Shown here: piece by piece, positions 14,993 through 22,309 of the stretch
How the letters are laid out: each line of letters begins with the position of its first letter
Position numbering within the stretch: position 1 is the first letter of the stretch
Source: an uncultured Eubacteriales bacterium
GTDB taxonomy: Bacteria; Bacillota; Clostridia; Christensenellales; Aristaeellaceae
DNA: 32,214 nt
Reading direction: 5' to 3'
Assembly (NCBI GenBank): GCA_902764285.1
Contig: CACWVN010000063.1
Coordinates: 1-32,214 of the forward strand
The notes under the pieces: generated by a model
What the model saw: the letters and a program-made list of their open reading frames with translations, nothing else
The model's database searches: none
What the model was told of the DNA's origin: nothing
Position numbers and translations under genes: made by a program

Positions 14993-15742
14993 CTCCAGCA
15001 ACTCCTTCGCCAGCTCGGCATAGGCCTTCGCGCCGGGGCAGCGGGCGTCGTACAGGTGGATCGGCAGGCCGTAGCTGGGCGCCTCGCTCAGCCGCACGTT
15101 GCGCGGGATCATGGTGGCGAAGGCCTCGTCCCGGAAATGGGTGCGCACCTCCTGCACCACCTGCGCGCACAGGTTCGTGCGCCCGTCGAACATGGTCAAA
15201 AGGATGCCCTCCACCGCCAGATCGGGGTTCAGGCGCTTGCGGATCAGCTTGATGGTGTTCACCAGCTGGCCCACGCCCTCCAGCGCGTAGTATTCGCACT
15301 GGATCGGGATCAGCACGCTGTCCGCCGCCGAAAGCGCGTTCAGCGTCAAAAGGCTCAGCGAAGGCGGGCAGTCGATGAATATGTAATCGTAGTCGTCCCG
15401 CAGCGGCTCCAGCGCGCTTTTCAGCAGCTTTTCCCGGTTCTCCACGCCCACCAGCTCGATCTCCGCGCCGGCCAGCCCGATGGCGGTGGGGATCAGATCC
15501 AGCGGCCCGAAGCCCGTCGCCACCACGGCGTCCGCCGCCGCGGTCTCACCGATCAGCACATCGTAGATCGTGCCGCCCTCAGCGCCGGTCTGGCCCAGCC
15601 CCGAGGTGGCGTTGCCCTGGGGATCAATGTCCACCAGCAGCACTTTTTTGCCCAGCGCCGCGATGCAGGCGCTCAGGTTCACGGCGGTGGTGGTCTTGCC
15701 CACGCCGCCCTTCTGGTTCGTTATCGCGATAATCTTTCCCAA
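14984..15742 (-). CDS. parA: ParA/Soj chromosome-partitioning ATPase
   Basis: 252 residues, the standard Soj length. It carries the deviant Walker A motif KGGVGKTT (11-18), VDIDPQGNATSGLG, DYIFIDCPPSL (Walker B region) and the IPRNVRLSEAPS signature near the C-terminus. It binds ATP and DNA and works with ParB in chromosome segregation and replication control. The start is TTG 15742, seven bases after GGAAGG; the family always begins near MGKIIAITNQ, so TTG is secure. It has its own promoter (15799-15827) and a hairpin between promoter and ribosome binding site. parB follows after a 97-base spacer that includes heptamer repeats. Confidence 0.97.
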   Translation of the reverse strand: MGKIIAITNQKGGVGKTTTAVNLSACIAALGKKVLLVDIDPQGNATSGLGQTGAEGGTIYDVLIGETAAADAVVATGFGPLDLIPTAIGLAGAEIELVGVENREKLLKSALEPLRDDYDYIFIDCPPSLSLLTLNALSAADSVLIPIQCEYYALEGVGQLVNTIKLIRKRLNPDLAVEGILLTMFDGRTNLCAQVVQEVRTHFRDEAFATMIPRNVRLSEAPSYGLPIHLYDARCPGAKAYAELAKELLERN

Positions 15743-15759
15743 TGTAAAACCTTCCCATC

Positions 15760-15779
15760 CATAAGCCCTCGGGCTTATG
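15760..15779 (-). promoter_or_regulatory. Perfect hairpin in the parA leader
   Basis: cataagccc (15760-15768) and gggcttatg (15771-15779) are exact complements with a two-base loop. It lies just downstream of the expected transcript start and about eight bases before the ribosome binding site, so it could be an operator or control translation. It does not resemble a parS site. Confidence 0.5.
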
Positions 15780-15798
15780 CGTCCATTCGTTCTATTCT

Positions 15799-15827
15799 AT
15801 TATACGGCATTTTATGTCCCGGGGCAA
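15799..15827 (-). promoter_or_regulatory. Predicted sigma-A promoter of parA
   Basis: On the minus strand TTGCCC (15822-15827) and TATAAT (15799-15804) are separated by exactly 17 bases. The start codon is 56 bases downstream of the -10. Confidence 0.7.
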
Positions 15828-15888
15828 GTGCCCGCGCAAAAAACGAGGCGTCCGCCGGCCGGATCCGCGCCGCTTCGGCGATTCCGAA

Positions 15889-15917
15889 TTGTATTTTCCC
15901 CGAAAATGTGCTATAGT
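15889..15917 (+). promoter_or_regulatory. Predicted sigma-A promoter of the GH5 gene
   Basis: TTGTAT (15889-15894), a 17-base spacer and TATAGT (15912-15917), with TG one base before the -10 (extended -10). The ATG is 34 bases after the -10. Confidence 0.7.
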
Positions 15918-15951
15918 CATATCAGCAAATATGAGAAAGAGGTGTCCGACG

Positions 15952-17052
15952 ATGAAAAAAACGCTCGCGCTGCTGTTCGCGCTGTGCCTGTGCCTGCCGG
16001 CTTTCGCCCTGGCCGACGAGCCGCCGCTGGGCCCGGGCTGGAACCTGGGCAACACCTTCGACGCCTATCTGGAGGGGCAGAACGTCGCGCCGATGGACAT
16101 CGAATCGCTGTGGTGCGGCGTCAAGACCTCGGAGGCCGACATCGAGGCCGTGGCCCAGGCCGGCTTCCAGGTATTCCGGCTGCCCGTCTCCTGGCACGAC
16201 CACGTCTCCGGCGACGATTACACCATCGATCCCGCCTGGCTGGACCGCGTGCAGCAAGTTGCCGACTGGGCGCTCAGCCGCGGCATGACCGTGATCCTGA
16301 ACTCCCATCACGACATCGACAAGAACTACTTCTATCCGGATTCGGAGCACTACGACCAGTCCGAACGCTTCCTCGCCGCCGTGTGGACGCAGCTGTGCGA
16401 CCGCTTCGGCGATTACGACGAAAAGCTGATCTTCGAATTCATGAACGAGCCGCGGCTGAAGGACACGGCCTCGGAATGGGCGTTCGCCGAGCATACCCCG
16501 GCCTGCGTGGACGCCGCCGACTGCATCGCGCGGCTGACCCAGCGCTGCGTGGACGTGGTGCGCGCCTCCGGCGGCAACAACGCCACGCGCTGGCTGATGG
16601 TCACGCCCTACGCCGCCAGCCCCTATTCGGTGCAGACCGACCACTTCCGGCTGCCGGAGGACCCGGCGAACCGGCTGATCGTGTCCGTGCACACCTACAC
16701 GCCCTATTCGTTCACGCTGAAGATGAACGGCGTGCGCAGCTTCGACCCCACGAAGAAATACCAGCTGATCGAGATCAACAAGGTGCTGGACATCGTCTAC
16801 GACAGGTTCGTCAGCCAGGGCATCCCGGTGTACATCGGCGAGTTCGGCTGCGTCGACCGGGACAACCTGGAATCCCGCGTGGCCTACATGGGCTATATCT
16901 GCCGGGCAGCCCGGGAGCGCGGCATCTACATGTGCGTGTGGGACAACAACATGTACAAGCAGGGCAACGAATGGTTCGGCCTGCTGAATCGCGCCACCGC
17001 CGAATGGTATTATCCCGAGATCGTCGAGGCCATGATCGAAGCCAGCAAGTAG
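15952..17052 (+). CDS. Secreted GH5 family glycoside hydrolase (endoglucanase-like)
   Basis: 366 residues; the only plus-strand gene. The signal peptide is MKKTLALLFALCLCLPAFAL, cleaved near residue 20-22. The catalytic domain fills the rest: GWNLGNTFDAY, RLPVSW, NSHHD (117-121), FEFMNEP with acid/base E166, H247/Y249 in SVHTYTPYSF, nucleophile E297 in VYIGEFG, and W330 in CVWDNN. These are the conserved GH5 residues, so it should hydrolyse a beta-glucan such as cellulose or lichenan outside the cell; the exact substrate is unproved. No carbohydrate-binding module, dockerin or anchor is visible. ATG 15952 has AGAGGTG seven bases upstream; the frame upstream of it has no start support. It has its own promoter and terminator. 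Confidence 0.95.
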   Translation: MKKTLALLFALCLCLPAFALADEPPLGPGWNLGNTFDAYLEGQNVAPMDIESLWCGVKTSEADIEAVAQAGFQVFRLPVSWHDHVSGDDYTIDPAWLDRVQQVADWALSRGMTVILNSHHDIDKNYFYPDSEHYDQSERFLAAVWTQLCDRFGDYDEKLIFEFMNEPRLKDTASEWAFAEHTPACVDAADCIARLTQRCVDVVRASGGNNATRWLMVTPYAASPYSVQTDHFRLPEDPANRLIVSVHTYTPYSFTLKMNGVRSFDPTKKYQLIEINKVLDIVYDRFVSQGIPVYIGEFGCVDRDNLESRVAYMGYICRAARERGIYMCVWDNNMYKQGNEWFGLLNRATAEWYYPEIVEAMIEASK

Positions 17053-17070
17053 CGCGGAAGCATTTGACGC

Positions 17071-17106
17071 AAAAAGCCTCCGTTCCGATGGGAACGGAGG
17101 CTTTTT
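17071..17106. terminator. Bidirectional terminator between the GH5 gene and rplQ
   Basis: aaaaagcctccgttcc (17071-17086) and ggaacggaggcttttt (17091-17106) are perfect complements with loop gatg. The A5/T5 ends provide a U-tract on both strands, serving the convergent GH5 and rplQ transcripts. Confidence 0.95.
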
Positions 17107-17120
17107 CCGCGGTCCGTCGA

Positions 17121-17630
17121 TCAGACGAACTCCAGGATCACCATCTCGGCGGCGTCGCCGCGACGGGGGCCCTTCTTGACGATGCGGGTATAACCGCCGC
17201 CCTGGCCCTTTTCCTCGGCGCGCTTCTTGTACTTCGGAGCGATCTCACGGAACAGCTTTTCCACGACCTGATGCTTGACATCCTTCTGGCGCTGCTTGAA
17301 ATCTTCCTTGTCCTCGCCCTCTTTCTGGACGGCGGGGATATCGTACAGATAGCGCATGACCTGACGACGAGCGGCCAGGCGGGCGGGCGCGTCGTTGGTG
17401 ACGGTCAGCTCCTCGACCTGCTTCTTGTCGTTCATGTGCTTTTTGGTGACTTCCACGGTATTATCACACTGACGCATCGCGATAGTCACGAGATGCTCAG
17501 CCAGAGACTGAACTTCCTTGCCGCGGGCGAGAGTGGTCTCGATCCTGCCGTACCAGATCAGATTGGTAACCTGGTTGCGCAGCAGCGCCATTCTCTGGTC
17601 AGTCGGCAGGTTCAGCTTGCGATTGGCCAT
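17121..17630 (-). CDS. rplQ: 50S ribosomal protein L17
   Basis: 169 residues. The N-terminal core ([33 protein letters not shown]) is typical. A long charged insertion (about 95-145, Lys/Glu-rich) precedes the C-terminal [20 protein letters not shown] block, so it is some 50 residues longer than the Bacillus protein, as in several clostridial L17s. It is the last gene of the alpha operon, 37 bases after rpoA, and lies against the terminator. Start ATG 17630 has GGGAGG upstream. Confidence 0.97.
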   Translation of the reverse strand: MANRKLNLPTDQRMALLRNQVTNLIWYGRIETTLARGKEVQSLAEHLVTIAMRQCDNTVEVTKKHMNDKKQVEELTVTNDAPARLAARRQVMRYLYDIPAVQKEGEDKEDFKQRQKDVKHQVVEKLFREIAPKYKKRAEEKGQGGGYTRIVKKGPRRGDAAEMVILEFV

Positions 17631-17667
17631 TTCTGGTTCCTCCCTTGATGCTCAATATCTGTATCGG

Positions 17668-18639
17668 TTATTCGTCGCTGCTCTTCAGAGAAAGGCCCAT
17701 AGCGATCAGCTTCTGTTCCACTTCCTCCAGCGACTTCTTGCCCAGGTTGCGAACCTTCATCATATCTTCCTGGTTGCGCTGCACGAGCTCGGCAACGGTG
17801 TTGATGCCGGCGCGCTTCAGGCAGTTGAACGCGCGGACGGAGAGATCCAGTTCCTCGATGGTCATCTCCAGAACCTTGCTCTTGTCGTCGGCCTCGGGCT
17901 CGTTATAATCCACCCGGACCACGTTCACGGTCAGATCGATGAACAGGCGCATATTGTTCGCCAGGATCTGCGCCGCGGAGGCCAGCGCCTCCTTGGGCTG
18001 GATGCTGCCGTTGGTCCACACCTCGATGGTCAGCTTATCGAAGTCGGTAACCTGGCCCACGCGGGTGTCCTCAACGGAGTAGCTCACCTTGCGAATGGGG
18101 GTAAAGATGGAATCCACCGGGATCACGCCGATGGGCATGCCGGCGACCTTGTTGCGTTCCAGTGCGAGCTGCTTGTTCCGCTCGGCGGAAACATAGCCTC
18201 TTCCCTTTTCAAGGGTGATCTGCACCTGCAGGTGCGCGCCCTCGGAAAGCGTAGCGATGTGCAGTTCGGGGTTGACGATTTCCACTTCGTCATCCGCCTT
18301 GATGTCGCCCGCGGTGATTTCGCAGGGACCATACGCATCGATGGAAACAGTCTTGGGCTGTTCCGTGAAGAGTTTCGCAGAGAGAAGCTTGATGTTCAGG
18401 ATCAGTTCGGCGACATCTTCCTTCATGCCGGGAACGGTCGAAAACTCATGCTGAACGCCCTCGATACGGACGCTGGTCGCAGCCACGCCGGGCAGGGAAT
18501 TGAGCAGCACGCGGCGCAGCGAATTGCCCAGGGTCTGGCCAAAGCCGCGCTCCAGCGGATTGACTACAAACTTGCCATACCGGCTGTTCTCGCCGATTTC
18601 TACACGTTCGATTTTGGGTTTTTCGATTTGATCGATCAC
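17668..18639 (-). CDS. rpoA: RNA polymerase alpha subunit
   Basis: 323 residues, GTG start at 18639 with GGAGG about nine bases upstream. The N-terminal dimerisation domain contains [20 protein letters not shown], and the C-terminal domain (about 250-315) has [19 protein letters not shown] and the helix-hairpin-helix [16 protein letters not shown] that contacts UP elements and activators. Alpha nucleates core polymerase assembly. It lies between rpsD and rplQ as usual, but the 126-base gap to rpsD is larger than other gaps in the operon and holds a perfect inverted repeat. Confidence 0.98.
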   Translation of the reverse strand: MIDQIEKPKIERVEIGENSRYGKFVVNPLERGFGQTLGNSLRRVLLNSLPGVAATSVRIEGVQHEFSTVPGMKEDVAELILNIKLLSAKLFTEQPKTVSIDAYGPCEITAGDIKADDEVEIVNPELHIATLSEGAHLQVQITLEKGRGYVSAERNKQLALERNKVAGMPIGVIPVDSIFTPIRKVSYSVEDTRVGQVTDFDKLTIEVWTNGSIQPKEALASAAQILANNMRLFIDLTVNVVRVDYNEPEADDKSKVLEMTIEELDLSVRAFNCLKRAGINTVAELVQRNQEDMMKVRNLGKKSLEEVEQKLIAMGLSLKSSDE

Positions 18640-18661
18640 TCAGCGTTTCCTCCTCTCCTGT

Positions 18662-18688
18662 CGCAATCGCGATCATGCGGCGATTGCG
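18662..18688 (-). other. Inverted repeat in the rpsD-rpoA spacer
   Basis: cgcaatcgc (18662-18670) and gcgattgcg (18680-18688) pair perfectly around nine bases, about 12 bases upstream of the rpoA ribosome binding site. No U-tract follows on either strand, so a leader or processing hairpin is more likely than a terminator. Confidence 0.5.
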
Positions 18689-18765
18689 GTTGCTTGCCTG
18701 CGGCGCGGCGAAGCCGTTTCGTATCCGGCCCGCGCCCCGCGGCCTGTTGCCTTCATAGTCAGCAA

Positions 18766-19362
18766 TTAGCGGGAGTACAGCTCGACGATCAGGTTCTCGG
18801 AAACCTCATAGTCAATGTCTTCGCGAGCGGGCAGTGCGACGATCTTGCCCTCGAAGGCGTCCGCCTGCTTCTCGATCCACTGGGGCACGGACTTCTTGCC
18901 GTATTCCTCCAGCAGGGTCTTGAACTTCACGGAAGCCTGGGACTTCTGGCACACGGCGATGACATCGCCCACCTTCACCAGGCGGGAGGGGATGTTGCAG
19001 CGCTTGCCGTTCACGGTAAAGTGGCCGTGGTTCACCAGCTGGCGCGCTTCGCGGCGGGTGCCGGCAAAGCCCATGCGGAACACCACGTTGTCCAGGCGCT
19101 GTTCCAGCATCTGCAGCATGATTTCACCGGTGATGCCGCGCTTGCGCTCGGCGATTTCATAATAATGATAGAACTGCTTTTCCAGCACGCCGTAGATGAA
19201 TTTCACCTTCTGCTTTTCCATCAACTGCTTGCCGTATTCAGACTGCTTGCGACGCATCTGGGGCTTGGGGTTGCGAGTGGTCTCCTTGGAGTAACCAAGC
19301 ACCGCGGGAGACAGACCCAGCGCCTTGCATCTTTTCAGAACGGGCTGTGTATTCTTGGCCAT
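18766..19362 (-). CDS. rpsD: 30S ribosomal protein S4
   Basis: 198 residues. The N-terminus (QPVLKRCKALGLSPAVLGY) lacks the four-cysteine zinc site, so this is the C-minus form of S4. The S4 RNA-binding domain (about 95-155) includes RLDNVVFRMGFAGTRREARQ and HGHFTVNGKRCNIPS. S4 is a primary 16S rRNA binder and a common autoregulator of this operon. Start ATG 19362 with GAGAGGAG upstream; 19 bases after rpsK. Confidence 0.98.
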   Translation of the reverse strand: MAKNTQPVLKRCKALGLSPAVLGYSKETTRNPKPQMRRKQSEYGKQLMEKQKVKFIYGVLEKQFYHYYEIAERKRGITGEIMLQMLEQRLDNVVFRMGFAGTRREARQLVNHGHFTVNGKRCNIPSRLVKVGDVIAVCQKSQASVKFKTLLEEYGKKSVPQWIEKQADAFEGKIVALPAREDIDYEVSENLIVELYSR

Positions 19363-19381
19363 GTCCGGTTTCTCCTCTCAA

Positions 19382-19780
19382 TTAGACTCTTCTGCGCTTG
19401 GGCGGGCGGCATCCGTTGTGGGGGATGGGCGTCACGTCCTTGATCATGTTCACTTCCAGACCGGCGGCCTGCAGGGAACGGATGGCGGCTTCACGTCCGG
19501 AGCCGGGGCCCTTGACGTAGACTTCGACAGTCTTCAGGCCATATTCCATCGCGGCCTTGGCGGCGGTCTCAGCGGCGCTCTGCGCGGCAAAGGGCGTGGA
19601 CTTCTTGCTGCCGCGGAAACCCAGTCCGCCGGCTGAGGCCCAGCTCAGCGCGTTGCCGTTGGTGTCCGTGATCGTCACGATCGTGTTATTGAAAGAAGAG
19701 CGGATATGGGCCGCGCCGCGCTCCACGAGCTTCTTCTCGCGGCGCTTGCGGGTAACCCTTTTCAGCTTCGGCTTTGCCAT
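19382..19780 (-). CDS. rpsK: 30S ribosomal protein S11
   Basis: 132 residues, full length. Signatures are [39 protein letters not shown], and the C-terminal [19 protein letters not shown]11 lies on the 30S platform and contacts 16S rRNA near the E site. It is 33 bases downstream of rpsM and 19 bases upstream of rpsD. Confidence 0.98.
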   Translation of the reverse strand: MAKPKLKRVTRKRREKKLVERGAAHIRSSFNNTIVTITDTNGNALSWASAGGLGFRGSKKSTPFAAQSAAETAAKAAMEYGLKTVEVYVKGPGSGREAAIRSLQAAGLEVNMIKDVTPIPHNGCRPPKRRRV

Positions 19781-19813
19781 AGCGGTTATTCCTCCCTCGA
19801 ATCTATCGGTTAA

Positions 19814-20185
19814 TTACTTCTTTTTCTTACCGGCAGCCTGCTTCTTCGGGCCCTTGCGGGTACGGGCATTCTGCTTGGTATTCTGTCCGCGCACGGGAAG
19901 ACCGCGGCGATGCCGCAGGCCGCGATAGCAGCCGATCTCCATCAGGCGCTTGATGTTCATGGAAACTTCGCGGCGCAGATCGCCCTCGACCTTCACGTTG
20001 TGGTCGATGTAGTCGCGCAGCTTACCGATATCCTCTTCGGTCAGATCCTTGACGCGGGTATCCGGGTTCACGCCGGTCGCCTCAATGATATTGTCCGCGA
20101 TGTTGCGGCCAATGCCATAGATGTACGTCAGGGCAATTTCAATGCGTTTCTCCCTGGGAAGGTCGACACCAGCAATTCGTGCCAT
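19814..20185 (-). CDS. rpsM: 30S ribosomal protein S13
   Basis: 123 residues, beginning [20 protein letters not shown] at ATG 20185 with GGAGGTG ten bases upstream. The open frame runs further upstream, but that extension is unrelated leader sequence. The C-terminus has the usual [20 protein letters not shown] motif and a Lys-rich tail. S13 sits in the 30S head and forms bridges to the 50S subunit. It is the first gene of the alpha operon here. Confidence 0.98.
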   Translation of the reverse strand: MARIAGVDLPREKRIEIALTYIYGIGRNIADNIIEATGVNPDTRVKDLTEEDIGKLRDYIDHNVKVEGDLRREVSMNIKRLMEIGCYRGLRHRRGLPVRGQNTKQNARTRKGPKKQAAGKKKK

Positions 20186-20459
20186 GTGTTGTTTGCACCT
20201 CCAACATGCTTCTATGCTATGATCATGGAATTGGCGATATTGCCCGTACATAGATGGGGCAACGTCAGTCCCGCCCTTTCGGCGCGGGACCGGGGGCCCT
20301 TTCGAACCCTCGCCCGGGTTTGTCCGTCTGGCGTAACGCGCAAACCCTGTGAATATGTGAAGGAATCCCGAAAAACGAGCCCGCATCCGCCCGGGCAATC
20401 AGCATTTTGCCCCGGTTTCGCAGCCCGTCAGCCGCTCCGAAATTCCGTCAGACCAAGAT
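20186..20459 (-). promoter_or_regulatory. Structured 5' leader of the rpsM (alpha) operon
   Basis: This non-coding stretch between the promoter and rpsM holds several hairpins on the minus strand: a GAAA-loop stem GTCCCGC-gCC/GG-GCGGGAC (20268-20290), GGGTTTG/CAAACCC enclosing GCGttaCGC (20316-20347), and a short GCCCG/CGGGC stem followed by TCGTTTTT (20371-20396) that could attenuate. Alpha operons are often controlled by S4 through such leaders; no specific S4 target could be assigned. I see no gene in it. Confidence 0.5.
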
Positions 20460-20468
20460 ATTATACCA
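20460..20468 (-). promoter_or_regulatory. Predicted extended -10 promoter of the alpha operon
   Basis: The minus strand reads TG-G-TATAAT, a perfect extended -10, about 110 bases downstream of the MerR stop codon. The -35 region is poor. The transcript would carry a leader of about 270 bases before rpsM. Confidence 0.6.
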
Positions 20469-20576
20469 CAACTTCCAATGCGCTTCTTACATCTTTTATG
20501 CACCGAATGTAAAATTTTATGTTAAATCCTGTTATTTCTTGGGGTTTGCCGGAAAAACGCAGGATCTCAGCCGTTT

Positions 20577-21512
20577 TTACATGGTACTGCGGATCTGGTC
20601 GTGATAGTTCAGGTGCTCTTCCAGCGCGCCGAACATCGTCTCCGGGTCGCCGTTGCCGGCGTAGGCGTATTCGTCGCTCCCGCGCACCCACTCGTCCAGC
20701 CATTCCCATTCGTGGAAATTGCCCATCTGGATCATGTGCGCGGCGTAGGTCCCGCCGGCGAAGCGCTTCTTCTCCAGCGGCGCCGGCACCTCCATGCCGT
20801 CCGGGATCGTCACCCAGAATTCGTAGCCGTGCCAGCCCGATTCGTCTGAGGGGCTGGGATGGTTGAAGCCGTACAGCCGCAGCCCGGGATGCTTCTCCCA
20901 CAGCTTCGTCCCGCACGCGAACGCCGCGATCATCGCGCCCGCGCGTTCCTCCGGATCGTCGCCCACGACGTGTGCCGCGGCGACGTCGCTCGCCGGCAGG
21001 TACACGATGCGCACATCCTCCATCGCCCGGCGCGCCTGATCCGCCTGTTCCAGTTTTTCCATGATGCTTCGCCTCTCCTCCTGTATCAGTGTGGATGAGG
21101 GCGAAAGGGCGTCCGCCAGGGCCATCAGCCTTCCGTCCTGCAGCAGCGTCTCCCCGGCGGGCAGCGCGCGCCGCTGCTTCAAAACGTCCAGGAACTCGGC
21201 CATCACGTCGCGCACCGCGCCCAGCGCCCGCAGCTCCTCGTCCATCTGCGCCAGGTTCCGCTCCAGCACGCTCACGGCGGCGGCCGGGCCGGGATCGGCC
21301 AGGATCTCGCCGATCTCCTTCAGCGACAGCCGCAGCTTCCTCAGCGTCAGGATCTGGCGCAGCCGCCGCACGTCCTCCGGTCCGTACACGCGATAGGCGT
21401 AGCCTTCCCTTCGCCCGCTTCGCATCAGCCCCAGTTTTTCGTAATGGCGCAGCATCCGCGCGGATACGCCGTACGCGCGGGACACTTCTATGACGGTCAG
21501 CATCTCCTCCAT
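20577..21512 (-). CDS. MerR-family regulator with GyrI-like effector-binding domain
   Basis: 311 residues from ATG 21512. The N-terminal MerR winged helix reads LTVIEVSRAYGVSARMLRHY and then EKLGLMRSGRREGYAYRVYG; a dimerisation coiled coil follows (about 75-165). The C-terminal half (about 165-311) is a GyrI/SOUL-like small-molecule domain with VRIVYLPASDVAAAHVVG, FNHPSPS, GYEFWVTIPDGMEVP and MGNFHEWEWLDEWV. MerR proteins of this build sense drugs or other small ligands and twist promoters with long spacers. It has such a promoter itself, so autoregulation is likely. It lies between rpmJ and rpsM, normally adjacent, and no efflux or enzyme target gene is beside it. Confidence 0.92.
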   Translation of the reverse strand: MEEMLTVIEVSRAYGVSARMLRHYEKLGLMRSGRREGYAYRVYGPEDVRRLRQILTLRKLRLSLKEIGEILADPGPAAAVSVLERNLAQMDEELRALGAVRDVMAEFLDVLKQRRALPAGETLLQDGRLMALADALSPSSTLIQEERRSIMEKLEQADQARRAMEDVRIVYLPASDVAAAHVVGDDPEERAGAMIAAFACGTKLWEKHPGLRLYGFNHPSPSDESGWHGYEFWVTIPDGMEVPAPLEKKRFAGGTYAAHMIQMGNFHEWEWLDEWVRGSDEYAYAGNGDPETMFGALEEHLNYHDQIRSTM

Positions 21513-21538
21513 GGCGACGTCCCCCTTCCCTCCGCTCC

Positions 21539-21569
21539 AGTATAAACTGCGACACCGTGTTCGAGTCAA
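21539..21569 (-). promoter_or_regulatory. MerR-type promoter with 19-bp spacer
   Basis: On the minus strand TTGACT (21564-21569) and TATACT (21539-21544) are separated by 19 bases, the hallmark of MerR-activated promoters. An imperfect dyad, CTCGAACAC-G-GTGTCGCAG, fills the spacer and is the probable operator. The MerR ATG is 27 bases downstream of the -10. Confidence 0.85.
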
Positions 21570-21575
21570 GGCTTT

Positions 21576-21612
21576 AAAAAAACTGCGGCGGAAGAGCAAC
21601 GCTCCCCCGCCG
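21576..21612 (-). terminator. Intrinsic terminator after rpmJ
   Basis: On the minus strand CGGCGG (21607-21612) pairs with CCGCCG (21586-21591), with inner GAGC/GCTC pairing and a short loop, and is followed a few bases later by seven Us (21576-21582). It ends the S10-spc transcript before the MerR promoter. Confidence 0.8.
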
Positions 21613-21629
21613 TACGTTCAGGCTGTCGA

Positions 21630-21783
<154 letters not shown>

Positions 21784-21813
21784 TCATGTCGTCCAATCGT
21801 TTCAACCGATCGG

Positions 21814-22035
21814 TCAGCTCTTCGAACGCCAGGTGATGCGACCGCGGGTCAGATCATAGGGCGAGAGCTCTATCGTAACCTTGTCGCCGGGATAGATGCG
21901 GATGTAGTTCATGCGCATCTTGCCGGAAACGTGCGCCAGTATCTTGTGCCCGTTGGGCAGCTGGACTTCGAACATGGCGTTCGGATAGGATTCCGTCACA
22001 ACGCCTTCAACTTCGATAACATCAGACTTGGACAA
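21814..22035 (-). CDS. infA: Translation initiation factor IF-1
   Basis: 73 residues, an OB-fold protein: [40 protein letters not shown] and a [11 protein letters not shown] ending, all canonical. It binds the 30S A site and assists IF-2 and IF-3. The start is TTG at 22035, fixed by family alignment and by AGGAGGA six to seven bases upstream inside the end of the KOW gene. A rare start codon on an initiation factor is notable. Confidence 0.98.
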   Translation of the reverse strand: MSKSDVIEVEGVVTESYPNAMFEVQLPNGHKILAHVSGKMRMNYIRIYPGDKVTIELSPYDLTRGRITWRSKS

Positions 22036-22036
22036 G

Positions 22037-22309
22037 CTATTCCTCCTCCTCGCTCAACCAGGAGCGCAGTTCGCAGTCTTCCACCGGTTTCCCTTCGCCG
22101 ATCCTCTCGCGCAGCGCCTGCACCACGCGGCCCGTGGGCTTTAAGTGCTTGCGGCGCTTTTTCTTCTGACGGTTCATCTTTCGCAATTCGCCGTTGGCGA
22201 CGTAGACGAAATCCGCGTCCGCTTCGCCCACCACCAGGAACCTGCGGCCCTGGTCGCGGCCGGCTTTTGAAATGACGACGCTGCCGATCTCTACAGGCAA
22301 TTTGTTCAT
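22037..22309 (-). CDS. KOW-domain RNA-binding protein (L14e/YlxQ-neighbourhood type)
   Basis: 90 residues. The N-terminal KOW motif is [20 protein letters not shown], followed by [13 protein letters not shown], a basic stretch [13 protein letters not shown] and an acidic C-terminus. Small KOW proteins resembling archaeal L14e occur at this map-infA position in many Firmicutes; they probably bind rRNA or assist ribosome assembly, but no firm function is known. It overlaps map by four bases (ATGA) and ends one base before infA. Confidence 0.85.
   Translation of the reverse strand: MNKLPVEIGSVVISKAGRDQGRRFLVVGEADADFVYVANGELRKMNRQKKKRRKHLKPTGRVVQALRERIGEGKPVEDCELRSWLSEEEE

Noticed and set aside
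14886-15951. parS sites or a replication origin near parAB
   Set aside because: I found no match to the tgtttcacgtgaaaca-type parS consensus and no cluster of DnaA boxes in this region. Spo0J/Soj genes often lie near oriC, but nothing here shows it.
19814-20398. Extended N-terminus of rpsM (194 codons)
   Set aside because: The added 71 residues are leader sequence with hairpins; S13 always begins near [10 protein letters not shown], which has its own ribosome binding site.
20540-20580. Terminator directly after the MerR gene
   Set aside because: AAAAACG and CGTTTTT flank the region, but the inner bases do not pair into a convincing stem, so I did not annotate it.
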